From contig NZ_JAIQUM010000013.1 of NCBI RefSeq assembly GCF_020075705.1, positions 42,487 through 106,486 on the forward strand: a stretch of DNA of 64,000 nucleotides, given 5' to 3'. Positions 9,037 through 17,914 of the stretch are shown piece by piece (positions within the stretch are counted from its first letter, which is position 1; every line of letters starts with the position of its first letter). The DNA is from Metabacillus rhizolycopersici (GTDB lineage: Bacteria; Bacillota; Bacilli; Bacillales; Bacillaceae). The notes under the pieces were generated by a model. That model was not told where the DNA came from and did no database searches. It worked only from the letters and a program-made list of their open reading frames with translations. A program made the translations under genes and the position numbers.

Positions 9037-9107
9037 TGTTAATCACCTCCTAAAAAAGTATCTTTTCCAAAGGTTGCTGTAATTATTTAGAGAGAATGGG
9101 AAAAATA

Positions 9108-9136
9108 TTGAGTGAATTTTCGGAATATTTTATATT
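9108..9136 (+). promoter_or_regulatory. candidate sigma-A promoter for fadNAE
   Basis: TTGAGT (9108-9113) and TATATT (9131-9136) are spaced 17 bp apart. The FadR operator lies about 45 bp downstream of the -10, where bound repressor would act as a roadblock. Confidence 0.55.
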
Positions 9137-9181
9137 TAATAATGAAGGTGTTGTTTTGAAATGTCTGTTTACAAAGAGAAA

Positions 9182-9199
9182 TGAATGAATATTCATTCA
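9182..9199 (+). promoter_or_regulatory. FadR operator
   Basis: TGAATGAATATTCATTCA is a perfect palindrome that fits the Bacillus FadR (TetR family) site TGAATGAnTAnTCATTCA. FadR releases it on binding long-chain acyl-CoA, so the fadNAE operon should be induced by fatty acids. It ends 17 bp before the fadN start, just upstream of the ribosome binding site. Confidence 0.9.
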
Positions 9200-9216
9200 A
9201 AATTAGGAGGAGAAGC

Positions 9217-11601
9217 ATGATCCAACGTATTAAGAAAGCTGCTGTCTTAGGTTCAGGGGTTATGGGGGCAGGGATTGCTGCACATTTAGCAAATATCGGC
9301 ATCCCTGTCTTGCTAATGGATATTGTGCCAAGTGTGTTGAATGAGGATGAAGTGAAGAAGGGGTTAACGTTAGAAGATAAATCTGTAAGAAACCGGCTTG
9401 CAACTACTTCCATCCAAAAATTAGTCACACAGAAACCTGCTCCACTAACAGTAAAGGAAAATATCGAACGGATCATGGCTTGCAACTTAGAAGATGATTT
9501 ACATCGATTATCAGAAGTTGATTGGATTATCGAAGTAGTCGTTGAAAATTTACCAATCAAGCAAAAGGTTTTTGCAGAAGTTGATAAACATAGAAAAAAC
9601 GGTAGTATTATTAGCTCAAATACATCAGGAATATCTGTTGAAGCGATGGCTGAGGGTCGATCAGAGGACTTTAGGAGGCATTTTCTTGGCACGCATTTCT
9701 TTAACCCGCCGCGCTATTTAAAGCTTTTAGAAGTAATCCCGACCAAGGATACAAAGACCCAAGTATTATCATTTATGAAACGATTTGGCGAGGATATATT
9801 GGGGAAAGGCGTTGTTGAAGCGAAAGATACGCCAAACTTTATTGCTAACCGAATTGGGACATATGGATTGCTCGTCACAGTCAGAGAAATGATAAAAGGT
9901 GGATACAGTGTTGGGGAAGTTGATTCTGTCACAGGGCCTCTCATTGGCAGACCGAAAAGTGCGACCTTCAGAACTCTTGATGTAGTAGGATTAGATACGT
10001 TTGTACGTGTTGCAAAAAATGTTTATGACCAAGTAGAAGGTAAGGAAAAAGAGGTTTTTGATGTTCCGATCTTCATGGGGGAGATGCTTGAAAATGGCTG
10101 GTTTGGCAGTAAAAGTGGTCAAGGATTTTATAAAAAGGAAGGAAGTTCAATCCTTCAATTAAACTATGAAACATTTGAATATGAAGAGAAAAAGAAACTA
10201 GTATCAGCATCCATCGAATTAGCAAAACAATCGAAAGGAATAAACAATAGATTGAAAGCGCTTGTATATGCTGATGATCGAGTGGGGTCTCTTATCCAGA
10301 GTATTACAATGCCAACACTCCTATATTCTGCACAGCTTCTCGGAGTGATTACAGATAATATCCTTGCAATTGATGATGCAATGAAATGGGGATTTGGTTG
10401 GGAATTAGGCCCATTTGAGCTTTGGGATGCGATTGGTGTAAGGAAATCAATTGAAGTGATGGAACAACGAGGGTTAGAGGTTCCGGTTTGGGTAAAGGAA
10501 ATGGTTGAGAAAGGCTATGAGACGTTCTATCGAAACGAAAATGGGAAACGATTTTTCTATCATTTTGGTGAATATCGACAAATGAGACAAAGTCCTAAGG
10601 TAATTGATTTAAAAACATATAAAGAAGTCAATGGAGTGATAAAGAAGAACAGTGGAGCAAGCTTGATTGATTTAGGTGATGATGTAGCTTTGCTTGAATT
10701 CCACTCAAAAAGTAATGCGATTGGTTTAGATATTATTCAAATGATTAACTTTGCTATTAACGAAGTCGAAAGAAATTATAAAGGGCTTGTCATTGGCAAC
10801 CAAGGCAAGAATTTCTGCGTAGGGGCAAACCTTGGCATGATATTAATGGAAGCACAAGATGATAACATCTTTGAGATAGATCTGGTTGTTAAGCATTTCC
10901 AGCAAGCGATGATGCGAATGAAATATAGTGAAAAACCGATTGTGGTTGCGCCGTTTGGCATGACTCTTGGTGGAGGGGCAGAATTATGTTTACCTGCAAG
11001 CAGCATCCAAGCGTCTAGTGAAACATACATGGGATTAGTTGAAGTAGGTGTAGGCTTAATACCTGGCGGTGGTGGCAATAAAGAGCTTTATATAAAACAA
11101 TTAAATAATATGCCAAAAGGAGCTGATTTTGACTTACAATCGGTTGCAAATAAAGTGTTTGAAACAATTGCGATGGCAAAGGTTTCGACATCTGCAGAAG
11201 AAGCAAGAAACAATCAATACTTAGACAAAAATGACAATATTAGTGTAAATAGTGATCACTTATTATACGATGCAAAACAACGAGTCATTACTCTACATGA
11301 TGAAGGCTACCAACCACCTGTTAGAAGGAAAATACCTGTCGTTGGGGAAACTGGCTATGCAACATTATTGTTAGGTGCACAAGCTATGTATTTATCTGGA
11401 GCTATTTCTGACCATGATTTAAAAATTGCTAAGAAGCTTGCCTTTGTCATTGCTGGTGGAAGGGTTCCATTCGGTACGGAAGTGGATGAACAATATTTAC
11501 TAGATTTAGAAAAAGAGGCATTTTTAAGTTTAGTAGTCGAAAGTAAATCTCAACAGCGCATGCAGCATATGCTTGTTAAAGGAAAACCATTAAGAAACTA
11601 A
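9217..11601 (+). CDS. fadN: 3-hydroxyacyl-CoA dehydrogenase / enoyl-CoA hydratase
   Basis: This is the bifunctional beta-oxidation enzyme that hydrates 2-enoyl-CoA and oxidises the 3-hydroxyacyl-CoA with NAD. It is 794 residues, close to B. subtilis FadN. The order is dehydrogenase first: the Rossmann motif GSGVMGAGIAAHLA lies near residue 10, then the dehydrogenase C-terminal domains. The crotonase-like domain is in the second half, with GKNFCVGANLG and GMTLGGGAELCL forming the oxyanion-hole region. ATG 9217 follows AGGAGGAG; the upstream in-frame ATG at 9181 falls inside the operator and is unlikely. It is the first gene of the fadNAE operon. Confidence 0.95.
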   Translation: MIQRIKKAAVLGSGVMGAGIAAHLANIGIPVLLMDIVPSVLNEDEVKKGLTLEDKSVRNRLATTSIQKLVTQKPAPLTVKENIERIMACNLEDDLHRLSEVDWIIEVVVENLPIKQKVFAEVDKHRKNGSIISSNTSGISVEAMAEGRSEDFRRHFLGTHFFNPPRYLKLLEVIPTKDTKTQVLSFMKRFGEDILGKGVVEAKDTPNFIANRIGTYGLLVTVREMIKGGYSVGEVDSVTGPLIGRPKSATFRTLDVVGLDTFVRVAKNVYDQVEGKEKEVFDVPIFMGEMLENGWFGSKSGQGFYKKEGSSILQLNYETFEYEEKKKLVSASIELAKQSKGINNRLKALVYADDRVGSLIQSITMPTLLYSAQLLGVITDNILAIDDAMKWGFGWELGPFELWDAIGVRKSIEVMEQRGLEVPVWVKEMVEKGYETFYRNENGKRFFYHFGEYRQMRQSPKVIDLKTYKEVNGVIKKNSGASLIDLGDDVALLEFHSKSNAIGLDIIQMINFAINEVERNYKGLVIGNQGKNFCVGANLGMILMEAQDDNIFEIDLVVKHFQQAMMRMKYSEKPIVVAPFGMTLGGGAELCLPASSIQASSETYMGLVEVGVGLIPGGGGNKELYIKQLNNMPKGADFDLQSVANKVFETIAMAKVSTSAEEARNNQYLDKNDNISVNSDHLLYDAKQRVITLHDEGYQPPVRRKIPVVGETGYATLLLGAQAMYLSGAISDHDLKIAKKLAFVIAGGRVPFGTEVDEQYLLDLEKEAFLSLVVESKSQQRMQHMLVKGKPLRN

Positions 11602-11625
11602 GGAACGAATGGGAGGCTTTAATGG

Positions 11626-12801
11626 ATGAGAGAGGCAGTCATTGTAGCAGGTGCTAGAACACCAGTTGGAAGAGCCAAAAAAGGGACATTAGCAACGATA
11701 CGCCCTGATGATCTTGGTGCATTAGTCGTAAAGGAAACATTAAAGCGTGCAGGCGGTTACCAGGGGAATATTGACGATTTAATCATTGGCTGTGCTATGC
11801 CTGAAGCAGAGCAAGGATTAAATATGGCGAGAAACATAGGTGCTTTAGCAGGGCTTCCATATACAGTACCTGCGATTACGATTAACCGCTACTGTTCATC
11901 TGGATTACAAAGTATTGCGCATGGGGCAGAAAGAATTATGCTTGGGACGATAGATACTGTCATTGCTGGAGGAGTAGAATCGATGAGTCTTGTGCCAATG
12001 TTCGGGCATAAAGTAAGGCCAAATGCAAAATTGGCTGAGGATGCACCAGAGTACTATATGGGAATGGGGCATACCGCTGAACAGGTTGCAAAAAAATACC
12101 TCATTTCCAGAGAGGATCAAGATGCCTTTGCCGTAAGGAGCCATCAAAAAGCAGCATCAGCGATAAACGAAGGCAAATTTGATGCTGAAATTGTTCCTGT
12201 TGATGTTCAAATGAGATCGATTGGGCTAGATTATAAACTTAAAGAAGAGCTGATTCAATTTAGTCAAGATGAAGGAGTACGTGCCAATACGACCCAAGAC
12301 GTGTTAGCAACACTAAAACCAGCATTTTCAAAAAAAGGCTCTGTTACAGCGGGCAACTCCTCCCAAACGAGTGATGGCGCAGCAGCAGTTATGGTAATGG
12401 ATCGAGAAAAGGCCAACTCACTAGGATTTAAGCCAATGGTAAAATTTCGCTCCTTTGCAGTAGCTGGCGTACCTCCTGAAATCATGGGGATTGGTCCAGT
12501 AGCTGCTGTACCATTAGCGTTAAAGTATGCGGGTCTAGAGCTTTCCGATATTGGATTATTTGAATTAAATGAAGCCTTTGCGTCGCAAGCGATTCAAGTA
12601 ATAAGAGAGCTTGGTTTAGATGAGGATAAAGTCAATGTCAATGGCGGGGCGATTGCACTCGGGCATCCACTAGGTTGTACAGGTACCAAACTAACACTCA
12701 CCCTCATTCATGAAATGAAACGTCGTAATGAGCAATTCGGTGTTGTCACAATGTGTATTGGTGGGGGTATGGGGGCTGCTGGTGTGTTCGAATTAGTGTG
12801 A
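11626..12801 (+). CDS. fadA: acetyl-CoA C-acyltransferase (3-ketoacyl-CoA thiolase)
   Basis: This thiolase cleaves 3-ketoacyl-CoA to acetyl-CoA plus a shortened acyl-CoA, the last step of each beta-oxidation round. It is 391 residues. The acyl-accepting Cys lies in [10 protein letters not shown] near residue 88. The C-terminal active-site motifs are [14 protein letters not shown] (His) and CIGGGMGA (second Cys). It begins 24 bp after fadN with a GGGAGG ribosome binding site, so they share a transcript. The pathway context and motifs make this a degradative rather than a biosynthetic thiolase. Confidence 0.95.
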   Translation: MREAVIVAGARTPVGRAKKGTLATIRPDDLGALVVKETLKRAGGYQGNIDDLIIGCAMPEAEQGLNMARNIGALAGLPYTVPAITINRYCSSGLQSIAHGAERIMLGTIDTVIAGGVESMSLVPMFGHKVRPNAKLAEDAPEYYMGMGHTAEQVAKKYLISREDQDAFAVRSHQKAASAINEGKFDAEIVPVDVQMRSIGLDYKLKEELIQFSQDEGVRANTTQDVLATLKPAFSKKGSVTAGNSSQTSDGAAAVMVMDREKANSLGFKPMVKFRSFAVAGVPPEIMGIGPVAAVPLALKYAGLELSDIGLFELNEAFASQAIQVIRELGLDEDKVNVNGGAIALGHPLGCTGTKLTLTLIHEMKRRNEQFGVVTMCIGGGMGAAGVFELV

Positions 12802-12870
12802 CCATTCATTAAAATATTGGCGAAAAGGTTCTGACGCGAATACAAAAACATGAATAATGGGGGAATTTTG

Positions 12871-14655
12871 ATGTCAAAAGCAGCTGACGCAGTTAGTAAA
12901 GGTGGTAGCTTCTTGCTTGATGATATTCCATATGATCGTATCTTTACTCCGGAAGATTTCACAGATGAACAAAAAATGATTGCGAAAACGACAGAAGAAT
13001 TTGTTGTAAATGAAGTGCTTCCCCAACTTGAGGATATCGAAAATCATCAATTTGATAAGTCTGTTAAGCTCTTAAAACAAGCAGGTGATCTCGGTTTATT
13101 AAGTGCAGATGTTCCGGAAGAATATGGTGGACTTGGCCTTGATAAAATTAGCTCTGCATTAATAACAGAAAAGATGTCTAGAGGTGGTAGCTTTTCATTA
13201 TCTTTCGGTGCTCATGTCGGCATTGGCTCTCTACCAATCGTCTTATTCGGAAATGAAGAGCAGAAACAGAAGTACTTACCAGAACTAGCCTCAGGTAACA
13301 AGCTTGCCGCTTATGCATTAACGGAACCAGATTCTGGTTCTGATGCGCTAGGAGCAAGAACAACGGCCAAGTTAAATCCAGCAGGCACACATTATGTATT
13401 TAATGGAGAAAAGCAGTGGATTACAAATTCAGCCTTTGCTGATATATTCATCGTCTATGCAAAAGTGGATGGTGAGCATTTTTCAGCCTTTATTGTTGAA
13501 CGGGAGTGTCCTGGTGTTTCAACAGGACCGGAAGAGAAGAAAATGGGGATTAAAGGATCTTCGACAAGAACGCTCATTTTTGAAGATGCATTAGTTCCTA
13601 AAGAAAACTTATTAGGGGAACTTGGTAAAGGCCATGTCATTGCTTTTAATATATTAAACATCGGACGTTATAAATTAGCAGCAGGAACGATTGGCGCTGC
13701 AAAGCGGATTATTGATGTATCTGTTCAATATGCCAACCAACGCCAGCAATTTCATACACCAATCGCTAAATTCTCACTAATAGGGGAAAAGCTTGCGAAT
13801 ATGGCAACAAAAACATTTGCAATGGAAAGTTCAGTGTACCGAACGGTAGGACTATTCGAAGATCGTATGAGTCGATTAACAGAAGATGAAATCAAAAACG
13901 GAAAAGAAGTGGCGGCAGCAATTGCGGAGTATGCCATCGAATGTTCATTAAATAAAGTGTTTGGTTCTGAAACGCTCGATTATGTAGTTGATGAGGGTGT
14001 TCAAATTCACGGTGGATATGGTTTTATGGCTGAGTATGAGGTTGAAAGGGTGTACCGTGATTCACGAATTAATCGCATATTTGAAGGGACGAATGAGATT
14101 AACAGATTACTAGTTCCAGGAACTTATGTACGAAAAGCGATGAAAGGGCAACTTCCGTTATTCGAAAAAGCCTTAAGCTTACAAGAAGAGCTCCTCATGT
14201 ATATGCCTGAAGAAGTTGGTGCTGGCATTCTTGAACAAGAAAAATACCTTCTTACTAACGCGAAAAAAATTGGCGTGTTAATTGCTGGATTAGCGGTACA
14301 AAAGTTTGGCAAAGAGTTGCAAAAAGAGCAGGAAGTTCTTGTTAATATTGCAGATATCGTAAGCAATGTGTATGCAATGGAGTCAGCTATTTTACGTACA
14401 GAAAAGGCGATAGCGAAAAACGGAGAAGCGAAAAATAAACAAAAGCTTCTTTATACACAAGTATACTGTCAAGAAGCTTTTAATGAAATTGAAGCACATG
14501 CGAAAGAATCATTGATTGCACTGGAAGCTGGTGATTCACTCCGGATGATGTTGTCGGCATTACGTAAATTCACTCGCCATACCCCAATTAATGTGATCAG
14601 TAAGAAAAGAGAAATAGCTGCATCAATAATTGCCAAGAATGCGTATTTAGCTTAA
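12871..14655 (+). CDS. fadE: acyl-CoA dehydrogenase
   Basis: This FAD enzyme starts beta-oxidation by forming the trans-2-enoyl-CoA. At 594 residues it equals B. subtilis FadE and is longer than the usual 380-residue enzymes because of a C-terminal helical extension after about residue 420. Motifs include LTEPDSGSDA (FAD/substrate loop) and the arginine-rich YRDSRINRIFEGTNEI near residue 400. ATG 12871 follows GGGGGAATTTTG; the earlier ATG at 12850 lacks a site. It is the last gene of the operon, followed by a hairpin. Electron acceptor genes (etfAB) are not in the window. Confidence 0.93.
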   Translation: MSKAADAVSKGGSFLLDDIPYDRIFTPEDFTDEQKMIAKTTEEFVVNEVLPQLEDIENHQFDKSVKLLKQAGDLGLLSADVPEEYGGLGLDKISSALITEKMSRGGSFSLSFGAHVGIGSLPIVLFGNEEQKQKYLPELASGNKLAAYALTEPDSGSDALGARTTAKLNPAGTHYVFNGEKQWITNSAFADIFIVYAKVDGEHFSAFIVERECPGVSTGPEEKKMGIKGSSTRTLIFEDALVPKENLLGELGKGHVIAFNILNIGRYKLAAGTIGAAKRIIDVSVQYANQRQQFHTPIAKFSLIGEKLANMATKTFAMESSVYRTVGLFEDRMSRLTEDEIKNGKEVAAAIAEYAIECSLNKVFGSETLDYVVDEGVQIHGGYGFMAEYEVERVYRDSRINRIFEGTNEINRLLVPGTYVRKAMKGQLPLFEKALSLQEELLMYMPEEVGAGILEQEKYLLTNAKKIGVLIAGLAVQKFGKELQKEQEVLVNIADIVSNVYAMESAILRTEKAIAKNGEAKNKQKLLYTQVYCQEAFNEIEAHAKESLIALEAGDSLRMMLSALRKFTRHTPINVISKKREIAASIIAKNAYLA

Positions 14656-14662
14656 ATAGTCT

Positions 14663-14691
14663 GAAGACATTCGGAGCGTACGAGTGTCTTC
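14663..14691 (+). terminator. hairpin after fadE
   Basis: GAAGACATTCG pairs with CGAGTGTCTTC (one G-T/A-C variation) over a short loop, followed by a few T. It is probably the end of the fad operon. Confidence 0.6.
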
Positions 14692-14822
14692 TTTCATATT
14701 TTGCTGTCAATTTAGTTAATTATAAAGAGTATATATTAATAATATTTCTAAATTAGGGTTGAATGAGTCGGTAGGATAGGATAAAGTAAAAGTGAATATG
14801 TTGGTATAGGTGGTGTAATGGA

Positions 14823-15182
14823 GTGTCCTTAGAATTATATTGGTATCCGAAATGCGGTACATGTCGAAAGGCAAAGAAGTGGTTGGAAGAACACGGGAAA
14901 GAGTTTAATGCGATACATATTGTAGAAAATCCACCAACAAAAGAAGAGTTATCATCTTTTTACAAAAAAAGTGGATTAGAGCTAAAAAAGTTTTTTAATA
15001 CAAGTGGACAAAAATACCGTGAACTTGGACTGAAGGATAAATTAGCCGCTCTGTCAGAAGATGACATGCTGGAACTGCTATCTTCAGATGGTATGCTAAT
15101 CAAGCGTCCAATTACTGTCGGCGACCAACATGTAACAATCGGTTTTAAAGAAGAAACGTTTGCGGAAACTTGGGGGAAATAA
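14823..15182 (+). CDS. yusI: ArsC/Spx-family protein YusI
   Basis: This is a 119-residue thioredoxin-fold protein of the ArsC/Spx superfamily. A C-x-x-C pair (Cys11, Cys14) lies in YPKCGTCRKAKKWL, and the family motif KRPITV is near residue 95. Spx-type regulators also carry CxxC, but Spx needs an RNA-polymerase-binding Gly and a longer C-terminal region, so an arsenate-reductase-like oxidoreductase of unknown substrate is the safer call. The start is GTG with a weak AGGTGG site. It lies just upstream of gcvH, as in B. subtilis. Confidence 0.8.
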   Translation: MSLELYWYPKCGTCRKAKKWLEEHGKEFNAIHIVENPPTKEELSSFYKKSGLELKKFFNTSGQKYRELGLKDKLAALSEDDMLELLSSDGMLIKRPITVGDQHVTIGFKEETFAETWGK

Positions 15183-15321
15183 TCGATAATTCTTGCATAG
15201 TTTGCTACAAACTGGTAAAACAATATTGACTATCTAGTTGTGTAAAACTTGGGAAAAGATTAGTTGTTTAACCCAAGGGAAAGATAATCAAAAAAGATAT
15301 GATTACTGGAGGTAATAAAAA

Positions 15322-15705
15322 ATGAACACACCAAAAGAACTTCGCTATTCTGAAGAACATGAATGGGTAAAAGTAGAAGGAGATAAAGTTCGTATTGGAA
15401 TTACTGATTTTGCTCAATCTGAGCTTGGCGATATCGTATTCGTTGAGTTACCATCAGTCGGTGACGAAATCAAAGCGGACGAGCCATTCGGAAGCGTAGA
15501 ATCAGTTAAAACTGTATCTGAACTTTATGCACCAATTAGCGGGGTAATTGTTGAAGTCAATGAAGATCTTGATGACAGCCCTGAATTTGTCAACGAATCT
15601 CCATACGAAAAGGCTTGGATGATTGTAGTTGAGCCAGCTAATGCTGCTGATATGGATAATTTAATGACAGCTGAACAATATGAAGAAATGACAAATGAAG
15701 ACTAA
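15322..15705 (+). CDS. gcvH: glycine cleavage system H protein
   Basis: This is the lipoyl carrier that shuttles the aminomethyl group between the P, T and L proteins. In Bacillus it is also the entry point for lipoate made by LipA, since octanoyl/lipoyl groups pass from GcvH to the 2-oxoacid dehydrogenases. It is 127 residues, and Lys63 in [10 protein letters not shown] is the lipoylation site. The start has a good GGAGG site. The glycine-cleavage P and T genes are absent here, so gcvH stands apart as in B. subtilis. lipA is 16 kb downstream. Confidence 0.97.
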   Translation: MNTPKELRYSEEHEWVKVEGDKVRIGITDFAQSELGDIVFVELPSVGDEIKADEPFGSVESVKTVSELYAPISGVIVEVNEDLDDSPEFVNESPYEKAWMIVVEPANAADMDNLMTAEQYEEMTNED

Positions 15706-15726
15706 TTAGCATGAAGTATTAAATTA

Positions 15727-15760
15727 TGGACACCCTACAAATAGAAAGTGAGGGTGTCCA
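15727..15760 (+). promoter_or_regulatory. hairpin overlapping the yusG ribosome binding site
   Basis: TGGACACCCT (15727-15736) and AGGGTGTCCA (15751-15760) form a perfect 10-bp stem with a 14-nt loop. The ATG of yusG begins two bases later, and the AGTGAGGG site is partly in the right arm. It may end gcvH messages or hide the start of yusG. Confidence 0.6.
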
Positions 15761-15761
15761 T

Positions 15762-15998
15762 ATGTCTATAGATAATCAACGTTCAGATATTACAAATCGA
15801 ATTGTAGGTAAATTTGATGATGGGCATTTAAATCTTTATCTAGAAAAGGAAAAGATTGGCCAAATGGTGTCTGAATATAACTATGAATTAAAAGAGGGGT
15901 ATGATTTTAATCATAGTCGCTTTTATCAATATACGAATATTTTGTCAGAACCAAACCAAAAAGATGTCAATTGTAAAGATGAAAACGGTTGGTGTTAG
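15762..15998 (+). CDS. yusG: YusG-like small protein
   Basis: This is a 78-residue soluble protein of unknown function, the same length as B. subtilis YusG and in the same position after gcvH. It is charged, has no signal or membrane segment, and ends in a Cys-containing tail (KDVNCKDENGWC). The start ATG 15762 is immediately after a hairpin, and the upstream in-frame ATG at 15726 lies within that hairpin. I do not recognise a domain. Confidence 0.7.
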   Translation: MSIDNQRSDITNRIVGKFDDGHLNLYLEKEKIGQMVSEYNYELKEGYDFNHSRFYQYTNILSEPNQKDVNCKDENGWC

Positions 15999-15999
15999 T

Positions 16000-16026
16000 A
16001 GCAGTGGACCTAACCACTGCTTTTTT
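16000..16026 (+). terminator. terminator after yusG
   Basis: AGCAGTGG pairs with CCACTGCT over a 6-nt loop and is followed by six T. The leader of repeat copy 3 starts in the T-run. Confidence 0.8.
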
Positions 16027-16192
16027 ATACTATCAGAATTTATAAGTCTAGGCTTCGAGAATTGTCCAGCGCAAGCGTCCGGCCTCTCGAGGTCACAAGC
16101 CAATCCTCCCAGAAAGGTAAAGAGCACCTTTCCGTGAGGCTCGTCTTGTGCTATGCCTGAGGCTGAACAAGGCGCTTGCGCTTTTCTTAGGT
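16027..16192 (+). repeat. dispersed palindromic repeat, copy 3 (leader type 1, core B)
   Basis: The leader ATCAGAATTTATAAG leads to GTCCAGCGCAAGCG. The core is of the second kind (CACAAGCCAATCC, then AAAGGTAAAGAGCACCTTT, then CTTGTG) and the right end is CAAGGCGCTTGCGCTTTTCTTA. The inner arms have decayed on one side. Confidence 0.8.
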
Positions 16193-16271
16193 AATGAATA
16201 TATTTCCTTTGTGGTCGTTTCTTTCCTTCGTTTTTTCATAATGAAAGCTTGTGTAAGTGAAGGTAGTTAAA

Positions 16272-16400
16272 ATGTCTAGAATGTTTAACGATCTCTTACA
16301 TAAAAAACAGCAAAATTTAGAAAAAACGATTAATAAAAGGAGAACAACCTCAACAACTCGAATAATTTATAGAAGAGAATTTTACTATAAAAACAGGTGA
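16272..16400 (+). CDS. possible 42-residue basic protein overlapping yusF
   Basis: A short frame starts MSRMFNDLLHKKQQNLEKTI and ends YYKNR. It is strongly basic (many Lys and Arg), with an AGGTAG site 5 bases upstream of the ATG. Its TGA overlaps an ATG at 16400 (TGATG) at the beginning of the next gene, the arrangement used in translational coupling. I recognise no family. It could be a leader peptide or chance. Confidence 0.35.
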   Translation: MSRMFNDLLHKKQQNLEKTINKRRTTSTTRIIYRREFYYKNR

Positions 16401-16405
16401 TGCAA

Positions 16406-16753
16406 ATGTCGTTCGTTGAGGTTGAAAAAGTATTGATTGTTGAAGGAAAGTCGGATAAAAAGAAAGTGTTAAACGTACTAAATGAATCAATTGAAATTAT
16501 CTGTACTAATGGGACAATAAGTGTAACGAAGCTGGATGAATTAATTGATGAATTATTTCAAAAAGATGTTTATATCTTAGTGGACTCAGATGATGCAGGT
16601 GATCGGCTACGAAAACAATTTAAAAGGGAATTTCCAGAGGCATCGCATATTTATATAGACAGGTCATATCGGGAAGTAGCGACTGCACCAGACCATCATG
16701 TTGCATCTGTTTTGTTAAGTGCCAATATTGATGTGGATGCGAAATTCCTTTAG
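16406..16753 (+). CDS. yusF: Toprim-domain protein YusF
   Basis: This 115-residue protein is essentially a stand-alone Toprim fold. The N-terminal KVLIVEGKSDKKKV holds the catalytic Glu, and ILVDSDDAGDRLRK is the DxD motif that binds metal. Such small primase/M5-like proteins are related to the RNase M5 Toprim domain. The function of YusF is unknown; a nucleotidyl-transfer or nuclease role is inferred from the fold. The start is uncertain: ATG 16406 has an AGGTGA site, while ATG 16400 is coupled to the preceding short frame. Confidence 0.82.
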   Translation: MSFVEVEKVLIVEGKSDKKKVLNVLNESIEIICTNGTISVTKLDELIDELFQKDVYILVDSDDAGDRLRKQFKREFPEASHIYIDRSYREVATAPDHHVASVLLSANIDVDAKFL

Positions 16754-16776
16754 AAAGGTGTAGCGATTTTCTAGTT

Positions 16777-17082
16777 ATGATTGAATGGGAAGAGAAGCGG
16801 TTTAATTTACCAAAACAAGGTGTTACGTACTTGTATTTATATACGCCGATGTGTGGAACATGTCAAGTCGCAAAAAGAATGTTATCAGTAGTTGAGGAAT
16901 TATTTCCAACGATAAGCATTTACTCGTTAAATTTAAATTATTTTCCAAGTGAAGCAAAAGAACTTGAAATCGAGAGTGTCCCTTGCTTGCTTATACTTGA
17001 AAATGGGCTGGAAAAGGAACGGGTTTATGCCTTTCAATCAGTTGGTTTCTTGCATGAATTAATTAAAAAGTATAGTCGTTAA
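16777..17082 (+). CDS. yusE: thioredoxin-family protein YusE
   Basis: This is a 101-residue cytoplasmic thioredoxin-like protein. Its active site is MCGTCQVA (Cys26, Cys29) after a YLYLYTP strand, and the cis-Pro is in ESVPCLLI. It lies 23 bp after yusF and probably shares its transcript. The CGTC motif differs from the CGPC of general thioredoxins, so it may serve a specific partner. Order and length match B. subtilis yusE. Confidence 0.85.
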   Translation: MIEWEEKRFNLPKQGVTYLYLYTPMCGTCQVAKRMLSVVEELFPTISIYSLNLNYFPSEAKELEIESVPCLLILENGLEKERVYAFQSVGFLHELIKKYSR

Positions 17083-17221
17083 TCCGACATATTTCTTGGG
17101 AAATAGAAATGAAATCAAAAATAAGTAACTAAATGAGCAGAAATTGTCGACATGTTTATAAAGGATTCCTTCGAGATGCAATGAAGTTAGTAATAACTTG
17201 ATTGATATCGGAGGGATTTTT

Positions 17222-17539
17222 TTGTATATGACAACGTTTATTTCTAATATAAATAAGGCATTCTTTTTACCTCCAATTTTATTAAATCAAACACTTATAG
17301 TAGAAATTAAACCAAATCGTGAAAAGAGTTTCTTTATTGAAATCTCATCACAAGGAGCAAGATTAATCCAAACCCCTCCTACAACAATTGATTTTCTGAT
17401 GGAAGGAGAGGGGAATGACCTTGAGGAGGTTTTATTAAACTCCGGTAGGTTAAAGAAGCTAATTGCATTGGAGAAAGTCAAAATAAAAGGTTCGTACCGT
17501 AATTTTCTAAAGTTAGAAGCGATCATTACATTGAGTTAA
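17222..17539 (+). CDS. yusD: YusD-like protein, possible SCP2 sterol-carrier fold
   Basis: This 105-residue protein sits where B. subtilis has yusD. The stretch from about residue 50 (DFLMEGEGNDLEEVLLNSGRLKKLI, ending GSYRNFLKLEAII) resembles the C-terminal half of SCP2-type lipid carriers. TTG 17222 is 6 bp after GGAGGG and is the best start; ATG 17228 is the alternative. There are no membrane segments. The function is unknown. Confidence 0.65.
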   Translation: MYMTTFISNINKAFFLPPILLNQTLIVEIKPNREKSFFIEISSQGARLIQTPPTTIDFLMEGEGNDLEEVLLNSGRLKKLIALEKVKIKGSYRNFLKLEAIITLS

Positions 17540-17667
17540 ATCTGAAAATGACAAAGAATGGGTATTTGGAATTAACGGAATTTTCACACCTTAACTTACG
17601 GAAATCAATGATTCATTGGAAATACACAGTTACTGAAATAAACCGTGTAATTAAAGAATCTTATTTA

Positions 17668-17697
17668 TTGACATGGTTTTAAATCACATGATACAAT
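17668..17697 (+). promoter_or_regulatory. sigma-A promoter of the met operon
   Basis: TTGACA (17668-17673) and TACAAT (17692-17697) are spaced 18 bp apart. Transcription would start near 17704, about 50 bases before the SAM riboswitch. Confidence 0.75.
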
Positions 17698-17750
17698 CAC
17701 ACTCGTACTAATTACTCACTAAATTTTTTCTACTTAATTATATAGTAAGT

Positions 17751-17909
17751 CTCTTATCAAGAGAGGTGGAGGGAAGTGCCCTTTGAAGCCCGGCAACCAT
17801 CAACAAATGTTGAAGTGGTGCCAATTCACACAAAGCTGTTTTGCTTTGGAAGATGAGAGAAAGGATATTATGGTGCCTTTCTGTTCATTTTGCAGAGGGC
17901 ATTTTTTTA
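17751..17909 (+). ncRNA. SAM-I (S-box) riboswitch with terminator
   Basis: The aptamer shows the conserved CTTATCAAGAGAGGTGGAGG start, the GAAGCCCGGCAACC core, the GGTGCCAATTC segment and a closing AGATGAGAG (to about 17860). The expression platform at 17871-17909 pairs GTGCCTTTCTG with CAGAGGGCAT before seven T. SAM binding favours this terminator and so represses metNPQ. Confidence 0.95.
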
Positions 17910-17914
17910 TAGTT

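Noticed and set aside
8816..9082. Plus-strand frame of 88 codons
   Set aside because: It is antisense to the yuzL-like gene and enters repeat copy 2; the minus-strand product has a perfect ribosome site and a recognisable family.
9087..9692. Minus-strand frame of 201 codons
   Set aside because: It is antisense to fadN, covers the FadR operator and reads as a shadow of the strongly coding plus strand.
14823..15182. Spx global regulator
   Set aside because: The CxxC is shared, but sequence context, length and neighbours fit the YusI ArsC-like protein better.
15183..15321. Glycine riboswitch before gcvH
   Set aside because: No tandem glycine-aptamer core sequences are seen; only an AT-rich leader.
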